Positions 53,879-60,987 of a stretch of 64,000 nucleotides of DNA are shown here, piece by piece (position 1 is the stretch's first letter; each line of letters begins with the position of its first letter). The translations under genes and the position numbers were made by a program. Origin of the DNA: Henriciella sp. Lineage in GTDB: Bacteria; Pseudomonadota; Alphaproteobacteria; Caulobacterales; Hyphomonadaceae. Below the pieces are notes generated by a model. It saw nothing but the letters and a program-made list of their open reading frames with translations, did no database searches and was not told the DNA's origin. The stretch spans positions 1 to 64,000 of the forward strand of contig JAQWGO010000015.1 in assembly GCA_029238175.1 (NCBI GenBank), given 5' to 3'.

Positions 53879-54319
53879 TCAGTCTGATTTGATGTTATTT
53901 TTGATAATCCGTAGCAAGCTTACGATCGACACCAGAGCGATCATAATCGCGGAAATCGTTAGCACGGCATAGAGGATAATCGGAAATACCCATCCCACGA
54001 AACCTCCCTGCGTTGGAGGGTTGATGGAATAGTCTTCGCGAAGCTCAACCCAGCCAGCTATGTCGCCAAGCCAACTGGTGACACCAGTGAAAAACAACAG
54101 CACGAGCATACTTAACCCAACGACAAGAAGCACAAAAAGACCAAGCTTCTGCGCCCAAGACCTATCACTGCCCGGTGTAAAAGTGACGGGACCATACTCC
54201 GCCCAACTTGTCTCTGATGTCCCTGAATTCGCACGCGGTTTCCGAGACCTATTTCGTCTGCGCAGGATGCTAGCGATCGCTGCACGGCGGCGTTCTTCTT
54301 TTTTGTCTACTTCCGACAT
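53879..54319 (-). CDS. small membrane protein of unknown function
   Basis: 146 residues. A basic leader (KKEERRRAAIASILRRRNRS), then two hydrophobic helices (about 54-80 and 108-132) with GVTSWLGDIAGWVEL between them. Family not recognised. AGAGGAGAT precedes the ATG at 54319. It lies 52 bases after argC and may be read with it. It converges with the DUF2064 gene with 2 bases between them. Confidence 0.7.
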   Translation of the reverse strand: MSEVDKKEERRRAAIASILRRRNRSRKPRANSGTSETSWAEYGPVTFTPGSDRSWAQKLGLFVLLVVGLSMLVLLFFTGVTSWLGDIAGWVELREDYSINPPTQGGFVGWVFPIILYAVLTISAIMIALVSIVSLLRIIKNNIKSD

Positions 54320-54371
54320 ATCATCTCCTCTACGATATATCGGAAGCAGAGAAGAAGCTTACAAGAGACGA

Positions 54372-55415
54372 CTAAGGAAACAGCGCCTGCATATGTCCAA
54401 GGCCTAGCGTCTCATCCCAGCCCATCATCAGGTTCAGGTTCTGAATGGCTTGGCCGCTCGAGCCCTTAATCAAATTATCGATCACCGCGATAACAATCGC
54501 GCGTCCCGGAACGCGGTCACGATAGACGCCAATCCGGCATCTATTCGTCCCGCGCACATGGCGTGTATCAGGCGGCGGACTGCCATACGGCAGAACATCA
54601 ATGAAAGGAGAGTCCGCATATTTACTGGCGAGCGCAGCCAATATTTGGTCGGCGTCGCCGCGCACATGACAAGTTACCAGCTCACCGCGCGTCATCGGAA
54701 TCAAATGGGGCGTAAAAGTTACACCAATATCTCTACGTCCAGATTGCAGATTTAGCTCTTGCTCAATCTCTGGCGCATGCCTGTGCGTACCAACACCATA
54801 GGCGCGAACACCCTCTGCCGACTCGCTGAACAGGTTACCTTCTTTCAAGCCGCGACCCGCGCCAGATACACCTGACTTCGCATCAATAATGATATGGTCT
54901 GCATCAATCGTATTCTCCACCAGCGGCAGCAATGCCAGAAGTGTCGCCGTTGGATAACAGCCCGGACAAGCCACAAGTGATTCGCCCGCCAATTCTGCGC
55001 CCCGCCATTCTGGTAGACCATATTTCACAGCCGCCGTGCGCGCGGGATTTAGGTGAGAGCGTCCATAAGTTTCGGCATACAGATCGGCGCTACGCAAACG
55101 ATAATCCGCCGATAAATCAACAATCTTGATTCGCTGCGGAAGGGTTTCGATCAGGTCTTGGCTCGTCCCGTGCGGCAGGCAGCTGAATGCGACATCAATG
55201 CCATCCCAAGCCACATCATCCGCTTTCACAACAGGCAAATCTGTTGGGCCAGCAAGATGGGGGAAGATTGTGGAAAGCTGCTTTCCGGCAAGCGAATGTC
55301 CGGTAGCCGCAACAGCTTCAACTTTTGGATGCGCTGCAAGCAAACGAACTGTTTCAGCACCCGTATATCCAGATGCACCAAGTACGGCGGCTTTGAGCTT
55401 TGTCTCAACAGTCAT
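54372..55415 (-). CDS. argC: N-acetyl-gamma-glutamyl-phosphate reductase
   Basis: Third step of arginine synthesis. 347 residues. AAVLGASGYTGAETVRLLAAHP is the NADP loop (core GASGYTGAE), the catalytic Cys is in LVACPGCYPTATLLALLPL (about 151), and AYGVGTHRHAPEIEQ holds the catalytic His. The ATG at 55415 with AGGGG upstream is preferred over a TTG 6 bases earlier. Separated from rpsI by a terminator. Confidence 0.95.
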   Translation of the reverse strand: MTVETKLKAAVLGASGYTGAETVRLLAAHPKVEAVAATGHSLAGKQLSTIFPHLAGPTDLPVVKADDVAWDGIDVAFSCLPHGTSQDLIETLPQRIKIVDLSADYRLRSADLYAETYGRSHLNPARTAAVKYGLPEWRGAELAGESLVACPGCYPTATLLALLPLVENTIDADHIIIDAKSGVSGAGRGLKEGNLFSESAEGVRAYGVGTHRHAPEIEQELNLQSGRRDIGVTFTPHLIPMTRGELVTCHVRGDADQILAALASKYADSPFIDVLPYGSPPPDTRHVRGTNRCRIGVYRDRVPGRAIVIAVIDNLIKGSSGQAIQNLNLMMGWDETLGLGHMQALFP

Positions 55416-55438
55416 ATCCAAACCCCTGTTTTAGGTAA

Positions 55439-55470
55439 GAAAAAAGGCGCCTCGTTCCCGAAGCGCCTTC
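55439..55470 (-). terminator. terminator after the rplM-rpsI operon
   Basis: On the minus strand GAAGGCGCTTCGGG pairs with ACGAGGCGCCTTTTTT (with a small mismatch) around GAACG-type loop, followed by a T-run. It lies 27 bases after rpsI and before argC. Confidence 0.85.
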
Positions 55471-55496
55471 TCGAAATTGATAAGTCCCGTAAAAGA

Positions 55497-55991
55497 CTAG
55501 CGCTTAGAGAACTGGAAGCTACGACGGGCTTTCGCACGGCCATACTTCTTACGCTCAACAACACGCGGGTCACGTGTCATGAAGCCGAATGGCTTAAGAA
55601 CGCGGCGTAGTTCAGGCTCACGTGCAACAAGCGCCCGTGAAATACCGTGACGAACAGCGCCAGCTTGACCAGAAAGACCAGAACCTTTGACTGTCGCAAT
55701 CACATCATACTGTGTACGACGATCAGATTCGATCAGCGGCTGTTCCAGAACCATACGAAGAACCGGGCGAGCGAAGTACTCTTCCTGATCCTTACCGTTG
55801 ATTGTGACTTTACCAGTACCCGGCTTCAGCCAGACACGAGCAGTGGCACACTTACGGCGACCTGTGCCGTATGAACGACCATGCTCATCAATCTTTGGTT
55901 CAACATTGATCGGCTCAAGCTCAATAGTTGTGCCTTCACCAGTTGTGACTGATTTCAGATCTTCAAGGGATTGTGCAGTAGTCTCAGACAT
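55497..55991 (-). CDS. rpsI: 30S ribosomal protein S9
   Basis: 164 residues. The conserved S9 core runs from [20 protein letters not shown] to the C-terminal [17 protein letters not shown] tail that reaches the ribosomal P site. The first 35 or so residues ([19 protein letters not shown]) are an acidic extension common in alphaproteobacteria and absent from E. coli S9. It starts 2 bases after the rplM stop. Confidence 0.97.
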   Translation of the reverse strand: MSETTAQSLEDLKSVTTGEGTTIELEPINVEPKIDEHGRSYGTGRRKCATARVWLKPGTGKVTINGKDQEEYFARPVLRMVLEQPLIESDRRTQYDVIATVKGSGLSGQAGAVRHGISRALVAREPELRRVLKPFGFMTRDPRVVERKKYGRAKARRSFQFSKR

Positions 55992-55993
55992 AC

Positions 55994-56458
55994 TTAAGCA
56001 ACCTTTGTGTTTTTGGTGTTCATCGCCGCAAAATCAACAGCTTCAGGCTGTTGAGCCTCATGCGGGTGCTCAGCACCGGCATAAACACGCAACTTAGAGA
56101 GCTGCTTGCGAGCCAGTGAGCTTTCCTTAGGCATCATGCGCTTAACTGCCATTTCAATGGCACGCTCAGGAAAACGACCGGACATAATTTTTCCGGCTGT
56201 CGTTTCCTTGATACCGCCCGGATGACCCGTGTGGCGATAATAGATTTTGTCCTTGAGCTTATTGCCCGTGAACTTTGCTTTTTCAGCATTGATTACAACG
56301 ATAAAATCGCCGGTATCAATGTGCGGTGTGAAGTCAGCGCGGTGCTTGCCACGCAGGCGTTTGGCGACGTAGGAAGCAAGGCGACCCACAACGACATCGC
56401 TTGCGTCGATAATGACCCACTTGTTCTCAACGTCGGCTGGTGCGTTATATGTTTTCAT
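55994..56458 (-). CDS. rplM: 50S ribosomal protein L13
   Basis: 154 residues with the L13 pattern: [54 protein letters not shown] and [16 protein letters not shown]. Promoter-proximal gene of rplM-rpsI. Only 37 bases separate its ATG from the divergent lipoprotein ATG, and a small hairpin (56460-56472) is directly before it. Confidence 0.97.
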   Translation of the reverse strand: MKTYNAPADVENKWVIIDASDVVVGRLASYVAKRLRGKHRADFTPHIDTGDFIVVINAEKAKFTGNKLKDKIYYRHTGHPGGIKETTAGKIMSGRFPERAIEMAVKRMMPKESSLARKQLSKLRVYAGAEHPHEAQQPEAVDFAAMNTKNTKVA

Positions 56459-56459
56459 T

Positions 56460-56472
56460 GCTCCGTCGGAGC
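56460..56472 (-). promoter_or_regulatory. small hairpin directly before rplM
   Basis: On the minus strand GCTCC-GAC-GGAGC ends one base before the rplM ATG. The only better-spaced ribosome site, AGAGG, is just upstream of it, so the stem may set spacing or allow translational control. Reported L13 autoregulation in E. coli makes this worth testing. Confidence 0.35.
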
Positions 56473-56495
56473 CTCTTCATCGGAGTTATTGGATA

Positions 56496-57494
56496 ATGTT
56501 CAAGCGCCCGCGTTTAAGCACCAGAAATAGCCTTGTCAACGCGAGTCCGGCCCTCGCCCTGCTTTTCCTGGCAGTATCTTGCAGCCAATCTAACGATACA
56601 GTCGAGCGTGACCCGCAAGTCACACCTGAGACCGTAGCGCCACAGGGGCTGGTTCTACCCGCCGTGTGGCAGTCAGAAGATTTAGGGGCGCCCCTAAATA
56701 GTGTCGCTGTCGCTGGCGAACTCGGCTCGACCGTCGCCGTGACCTTCGAGGATGGAGGTTTGCAATTTTTGAATTTTGAAGGCGACCGCATCACACAGAA
56801 AGCTGACCTTGGCGTTTCACAGGTCGCTGATGGGCGCTACACTCTATTGTCCGGCACGCCTGTCACGCTGTTTCCGGGAATCAGCGAGCGCGGCGACATA
56901 ACTCTCTATATACATGGCGGCGAACTACCCGAGCCACTTGCCTACCCTTTAGACGTCGGAACAGATGAATATGCTCTGGGCCTCTGCACAGCAGCGCCAA
57001 AAATTGAAAGTGACGGCGTTGTACGGCTCGGCTTCTGGACAGAAGGCGACAAGCGCAAATTAAGATCCGGTCGAATTGTCCAAGTCGCGGACGAACTCGT
57101 ATTCCTGCCTGACGAACCAGTGACGACCAATGTCGATATAACTGCTTGTGTTCTTGAGGACACGGGCGCGACAGTCTTCTCCGCACCCGCGATTGCGTCC
57201 GCGCGGCTGGAGCGCAGGAATTTCACATATACAATGACGCTCGATTCGTCTGGCGGCTATCTACTCACCGATACAGAGGGCGGCGTTACGCCATTCACCG
57301 TCAGCGACGGCATTACAGTGCGCGTCCCGCCGCTTCCGGTTGACATTGCAGGGACCGGCGACGCACGCGGCGGAGGCTATTCAGCAGGCGTCGTTGTGAT
57401 TGCCGGGGAATCATCCGGCGGCAAGCATGCAGTCACCTATATTGACCCAAGCATCGTCACTCTGAAACCGTTTGGCTATCAAGCTGACCAGTAG
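56496..57494 (+). CDS. putative lipoprotein of unknown function
   Basis: 332 residues. After a basic start, LLFLAVSC is a lipobox with Cys about 29. The mature part is rich in Val, Gly and Asp with beta-propeller-like blades (VAVAGELGSTVAVTFEDGGLQFLNFEG; main parts ELGSTVAVTFEDGG and GLQFLNFEGDRI). No family recognised. The ATG at 56496 is preferred to an in-frame ATG at 56412, which lies inside rplM. The 3' end overlaps ctaA by 38 bases on the opposite strand, and the 5' end is only 37 bases from rplM, an unusually tight fit. Confidence 0.7.
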   Translation: MFKRPRLSTRNSLVNASPALALLFLAVSCSQSNDTVERDPQVTPETVAPQGLVLPAVWQSEDLGAPLNSVAVAGELGSTVAVTFEDGGLQFLNFEGDRITQKADLGVSQVADGRYTLLSGTPVTLFPGISERGDITLYIHGGELPEPLAYPLDVGTDEYALGLCTAAPKIESDGVVRLGFWTEGDKRKLRSGRIVQVADELVFLPDEPVTTNVDITACVLEDTGATVFSAPAIASARLERRNFTYTMTLDSSGGYLLTDTEGGVTPFTVSDGITVRVPPLPVDIAGTGDARGGGYSAGVVVIAGESSGGKHAVTYIDPSIVTLKPFGYQADQ

Positions 57495-58512
57495 TTCGCG
57501 TCAGCCAAGTTAAACGGACAGCGGCAAGCAGGACGACCACGCCCAGCCCTTGGTGGATGAGCGCTAGTCCGAGTGGGGCGGCACTAACAAGCGTTAAAAT
57601 GCCCCACAATGCTTGCGCCGTGACGAGTGCGGCCAGCACGCCAAAGCTACCGCCTAATGCTTGGCCTCTGAACTTAAATGCGGCGAACAGTGCCAATGCC
57701 CAAAGCACATACGCCAGAAACCGGTGATTGAACTGCGTCGCGGCCCGGCCTTCGAACAAGCTGCGAATACCAAGGTCGGGATAAATATAGTTTGATGGAA
57801 ACAGCTCTCCGGCCATCAATGGCCAATCTGTATAAGTGCGCCCAGCATCTAGCCCAGCCACCAGTGCGCCCCCAAGCATTTGAGCACTCGTCAGGATCAG
57901 AAGCGCCAGGGCCATCATCTTTGCAACGCCAGAGACTTCAACTGCTTTCTGCTTTCCAAGGTCGAACCAGAACCAAGCGGTGATGCCAATAATCAGCAGC
58001 GCCAAACCAAAATGTGTCATCAAGCGATATGGCGCGACATCTACACGCGCGGTCTCGCCAATGCCACTTGCAACCATCCACCAGCCGATCGCGCCCTGCA
58101 GTCCGCCAAGCCCAATCAACACCAATAGACGCATTTTCCACTTACGGCTCAGCCACTTTTTAGCCGCGAACCAAACGAAACCAGCAATCGCGACCAATCC
58201 GATCAAGCGACCAAACAAGCGATGTCCCCACTCCCACCAATAAATAAACTGGAACTCGGACATGGTCATATTGTAATTGACCTGCTGGAATTCTGTCGTG
58301 CCCTTATATTTCTCAAACTCGATCAGCCATGCAGCATCCCCAAGCGGCGGCAACGCCCCTTTGATCGGGTCCCATTCGGTAATCGACAATCCGCTATCGG
58401 TTAGACGGGTTGCGCCGCCGATCAGGATCATTGCATAGACCATAAGTCCGATCAGGATCAGCCAGCGGCGGATCCAACGTGCGGCAACGGGGGAGATTGT
58501 GCTTGATGTCAT
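57457..58512 (-). CDS. ctaA: heme A synthase (COX15/CtaA type 2)
   Basis: Oxidises heme O to heme A for aa3-type oxidases. 351 residues, eight helices in two four-helix halves. LIGGATRLTDSGLSITEWDPIKGALPP (core GGATRLTDSGLSITEW, about 28-43) is the type-2 hallmark; WWEWGHRLFGRLIG carries heme His residues, and ATQFNHRFLAYVLW and LIHQGLGVVVLLAA carry the second pair. Its presence means the organism also makes an aa3 oxidase in addition to the heme-b cbb3 oxidase at the left end. Confidence 0.94.
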   Translation of the reverse strand: MTSSTISPVAARWIRRWLILIGLMVYAMILIGGATRLTDSGLSITEWDPIKGALPPLGDAAWLIEFEKYKGTTEFQQVNYNMTMSEFQFIYWWEWGHRLFGRLIGLVAIAGFVWFAAKKWLSRKWKMRLLVLIGLGGLQGAIGWWMVASGIGETARVDVAPYRLMTHFGLALLIIGITAWFWFDLGKQKAVEVSGVAKMMALALLILTSAQMLGGALVAGLDAGRTYTDWPLMAGELFPSNYIYPDLGIRSLFEGRAATQFNHRFLAYVLWALALFAAFKFRGQALGGSFGVLAALVTAQALWGILTLVSAAPLGLALIHQGLGVVVLLAAVRLTWLTRTTGQLDSQTVSE

Positions 58513-58581
58513 GCGCTCTATTTGTCTCGTGATACACTTTCAGCAAGCCCCCAAGGCGTCGCAGGTAAAAAGGAATACAGT

Positions 58582-58788
58582 ATGAAGCGGTCACAACGCA
58601 GACTGGTTGCCAGCATCACTGTCATCTTATTCTTGGTATTCTGGGCGTGGGCAGCCACCACGATTGGTGGATATCTCGCGGACGCCCCGAAATGGCTAAC
58701 AATGATCTATTTCATCGTAGCCGGCATCGGATGGGCACTGCCTTTGAAGCCAGTGTTTGGCTGGATGAACTCTGGACCAGAAGAATAA
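58582..58788 (+). CDS. DUF2842 small membrane protein
   Basis: 68 residues with two hydrophobic segments (about 9-30 and 38-58) and LADAPKWLTMIYFIVAGIGW then LPLKPVFGWM, the DUF2842 pattern of alphaproteobacteria. Function unknown. It is divergent from ctaA across 69 bases. AAAAGGA lies before the ATG at 58582. Confidence 0.85.
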   Translation: MKRSQRRLVASITVILFLVFWAWAATTIGGYLADAPKWLTMIYFIVAGIGWALPLKPVFGWMNSGPEE

Positions 58789-58865
58789 ATTTATCGAAAT
58801 TCGGCTAAAAGTTGAATTCTACCTTGCGTTGCGCTGTGTTTTATGCGACTAAAAATCACAAGCAT

Positions 58866-59006
58866 TTATTGGTGGTTCAGCGATTCTTTGCACCACTTCT
58901 GATAGGTAGATAAAATTTCATCTATCCATTTAGGAACAAATAAATCCCAATTTTCTACTTCTGATTGCGTTCCAAGGCTGATGGTGGCTCGAGGGACACC
59001 AAAAAA
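58866..59006 (-). pseudogene. probable 3' remnant of a lost gene
   Basis: An open frame of 46 sense codons plus a TAA, without an ATG, GTG or TTG start. It reads FFGVPRATISLGTQSEVEN then WDLFVPKWIDEIL and ends YQKWCKESLNHQ. The three Trp, mixed hydrophobic pattern and helical end look like a true protein C-terminus, loosely like those of PLP-dependent aminotransferase or desulfurase families, but I cannot assign it. It is AT-rich compared with its neighbours and is cut off 25 bases before the first fimbrial subunit gene on the other strand. Chance is possible because the segment is short. Confidence 0.4.
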
Positions 59007-59031
59007 CTATCAATCAGAAAGATCGAAAAAA

Positions 59032-59475
59032 ATGAAAAACCTCAAAATCCTCGCAATGGCTTCTGCCGCCGCTCTTCTTGCCGCTCCAGCTTTCGCTGCT
59101 GATGCGAGCTCTACAGCGGGTGCTGATATTATTGCGCCGCTTCAGGTCAGCAACACTGCACCATTGTACTTCGGTACAATCGCACCGAGCACGACTGCTA
59201 GCGACACAGTTATCGTAAACGCAGCAGGCGCCAAAACTTGTGGTTCTGAACTAACATGTTTGACAACTGATCACACTGCAGCGGCATTCGATGTTGCTGG
59301 CGAGGCTGACTATTCTTACGCAATCACGCTTCCGTCTTCTGTGAACATCTCAAACGGTTCTGGTGGTACGATGGCTGTGAACAACTTCACTGTCGGTGGC
59401 ACACTGACTGTTGCTGCGAACCAAGCGTCTGGTGAGTACACAGGTACTTTCGCAATCACTGTTGAGTATCAGTAG
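59032..59475 (+). CDS. DUF4402 fimbrial subunit-like protein (probable major subunit)
   Basis: 147 residues. Signal peptide ending AAPAFA (about 22). The mature 125 residues show the DUF4402 plan: DIIAPLQVSNTAPLYFGTIAP, a disulfide-type Cys pair (CGSELTC), then SVNISNGSGGTMAVNNFTVGG and a final strand GEYTGTFAITVEYQ, like the closing strand of chaperone-usher subunits. Exported, and expected to be donor-strand complemented. The ATG at 59032 starts the signal peptide; an upstream ATG at 58981 gives a non-signal leader. A strong hairpin follows, as often seen after a major pilin gene. Confidence 0.85.
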   Translation: MKNLKILAMASAAALLAAPAFAADASSTAGADIIAPLQVSNTAPLYFGTIAPSTTASDTVIVNAAGAKTCGSELTCLTTDHTAAAFDVAGEADYSYAITLPSSVNISNGSGGTMAVNNFTVGGTLTVAANQASGEYTGTFAITVEYQ

Positions 59476-59486
59476 GCATCCCCCCG

Positions 59487-59512
59487 GTTCCGGCGGGCTC
59501 ACCCGCCGGAGC
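59487..59512 (+). repeat. intercistronic hairpin between the two subunit genes
   Basis: TCCGGCGGG and CCCGCCGGA pair perfectly around CTCA, with an outer G:C and a wobble pair adding two more. It starts 11 bases after the first subunit stop. No T-run follows directly (ACCCTTTATC). It is likely to stabilise the subunit mRNA or to cause partial termination so that the first subunit is made in excess. Confidence 0.75.
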
Positions 59513-59546
59513 ACCCTTTATCTTATCAAGTTTCAAGGAGGCTGGG

Positions 59547-60112
59547 ATGCCCATTACAATTAAGCCTCTATCGGCCCTTATCTTGGCCTTGGCATTATCC
59601 GCACCGGCAGCCTTCGCTCAAGTTGGCGATGACGATATTGGCGGCGGCGGTGCTGACCCTGATTTCATCGGCAATACTGGCACAATCATTATTAACGGCC
59701 TCGGTATCACAAACTATCAAGATCTCTATTTCGGCGTTATCGCACCAAGCATGACAGAATTTGGCGTCGTCCAAGTCAAACGTGGTAGCAACAACAACTC
59801 TGTTTGTGACGCTAATCTGGTTTGCCTGCAAAATGGCACACGCGCCCGTTATAAAGTGATCGGGACGCCCCGTCTTTACATCAACATATCTGACCCGGGC
59901 TCAATCACCGTTAGTGATGGCTCCGGAAACACGATGACCGTCGACTCCTTCTCCGGCGCAGGTAGCGGAAACGATACCGCTTGGCGCGGCTGGCAACGTC
60001 TGCGTTCAACCGGAATTTCACGCTTCAACGTTGGCGCAAACTTGCACGTGAAACCGAACCAGCCCCCGGCCATTATACGGGGACATTTGTTGTCTCTGTT
60101 GACTATCAGTAA
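59547..60112 (+). pseudogene. second DUF4402 subunit, frameshifted near its C-terminus
   Basis: Read in the starting frame this gives 191 residues (stop at 60120-60122) whose last 16 do not fit the family. From the five-C tract at 60063-60067, another frame reads GHYTGTFVVSVDYQ and stops at 60110-60112. This is the DUF4402 final strand and matches GEYTGTFAITVEYQ of the first subunit. Adding one C restores a 188-residue subunit. The N-terminal part has a signal peptide (cut near AFA, 24), a Gly/Asp-rich insert and NYQDLYFGVIAPS, and a Cys pair (CDANLVC). The cause may be a true mutation, phase variation at the C-tract or a base-call error. GGAGG precedes the ATG. Confidence 0.75.
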
Positions 60113-60132
60113 TCCCAAATAGGACGCTTAGA

Positions 60133-60960
60133 ATGCTTCGGACCCTTACAGCTCTTGCCATAATGGCTTCTGCTCAATTCGCTCTGCCCACGCCCGCCTC
60201 CGCAGAGCTACTGATCGCGCCAACCCGTGTTGTGCTTGATCGCAGTGACCGCTCAACCGAACTGGTCGTGGTCAATAAAGGGGCCGAAGAAGCAGCTTTC
60301 AGAATTAGCATCGAAAACCGCCGGATGAACCTTGATGGCTCCATGGAAGAGGTCACTGAAGCGATCGATGACGAGCTGTTTGCCAAGGACTTTATCCGCT
60401 ACTCCCCGCGCCGCATCGTTCTAAAGCCCGGAGAGCGCCAAACCGTTCGTGTTTCAGCGCGCTTAAACGGCGACATGGCAGAAGGCGAGTACCGCTCCCA
60501 CCTTCGCCTTCAAGGCGCACCGCTCAGTGCTGGCCGAACCCTCCAAAGCGCGACGTCCACCGACAGCGGCGACCTATCCATCCAACTGATCGCGATACGT
60601 TCAATCACAATCCCGGTCATCATGCGCCTTGGCCAACTTGACGCCGATGTCGATATTGAAAGCATCAATCTTCAAGAGAATGATGCCGAAGACGAAACAC
60701 TTCTTGTTGCCCGCATGACCAGAACGGGCAGCCGCTCAACCTATGGCGATATCAAAATATATGCGCCGGATCAGGTCGAGCCTGTCTACTTTGCCAGAGG
60801 TATTGCGCTCTACACTCCCAATACGGAACGCGACCTTATTTTACCGCTACCGAGTGAACTTCGCGCCGCCCTAACGGGTAAAGACATTCGCATTGAATAT
60901 GTCTCATCCGACCCGCAAGCGCCCGGCGTCATTGCAAACCTAACGACGCGCCTGCCGTAA
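60133..60960 (+). CDS. PapD-like periplasmic fimbrial chaperone
   Basis: 275 residues with signal peptide (cut near ASA, 24). First Ig domain: LLIAPTRVVLDRSDRSTELVVVNKG (parts APTRVVLDRSDRS and ELVVVNKG), then FIRYSPRRIVLKPGERQTVRV, the site of the strand-donating and subunit C-terminus binding residues. The second domain is longer than in PapD. It would hold the DUF4402 subunits in the periplasm and bring them to the usher. It lies 10 bases after the shifted stop of the second subunit and 27 bases before the usher gene. Confidence 0.85.
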   Translation: MLRTLTALAIMASAQFALPTPASAELLIAPTRVVLDRSDRSTELVVVNKGAEEAAFRISIENRRMNLDGSMEEVTEAIDDELFAKDFIRYSPRRIVLKPGERQTVRVSARLNGDMAEGEYRSHLRLQGAPLSAGRTLQSATSTDSGDLSIQLIAIRSITIPVIMRLGQLDADVDIESINLQENDAEDETLLVARMTRTGSRSTYGDIKIYAPDQVEPVYFARGIALYTPNTERDLILPLPSELRAALTGKDIRIEYVSSDPQAPGVIANLTTRLP

Positions 60961-60987
60961 CCACACCCTCTCCTGAAAGCGATACTG

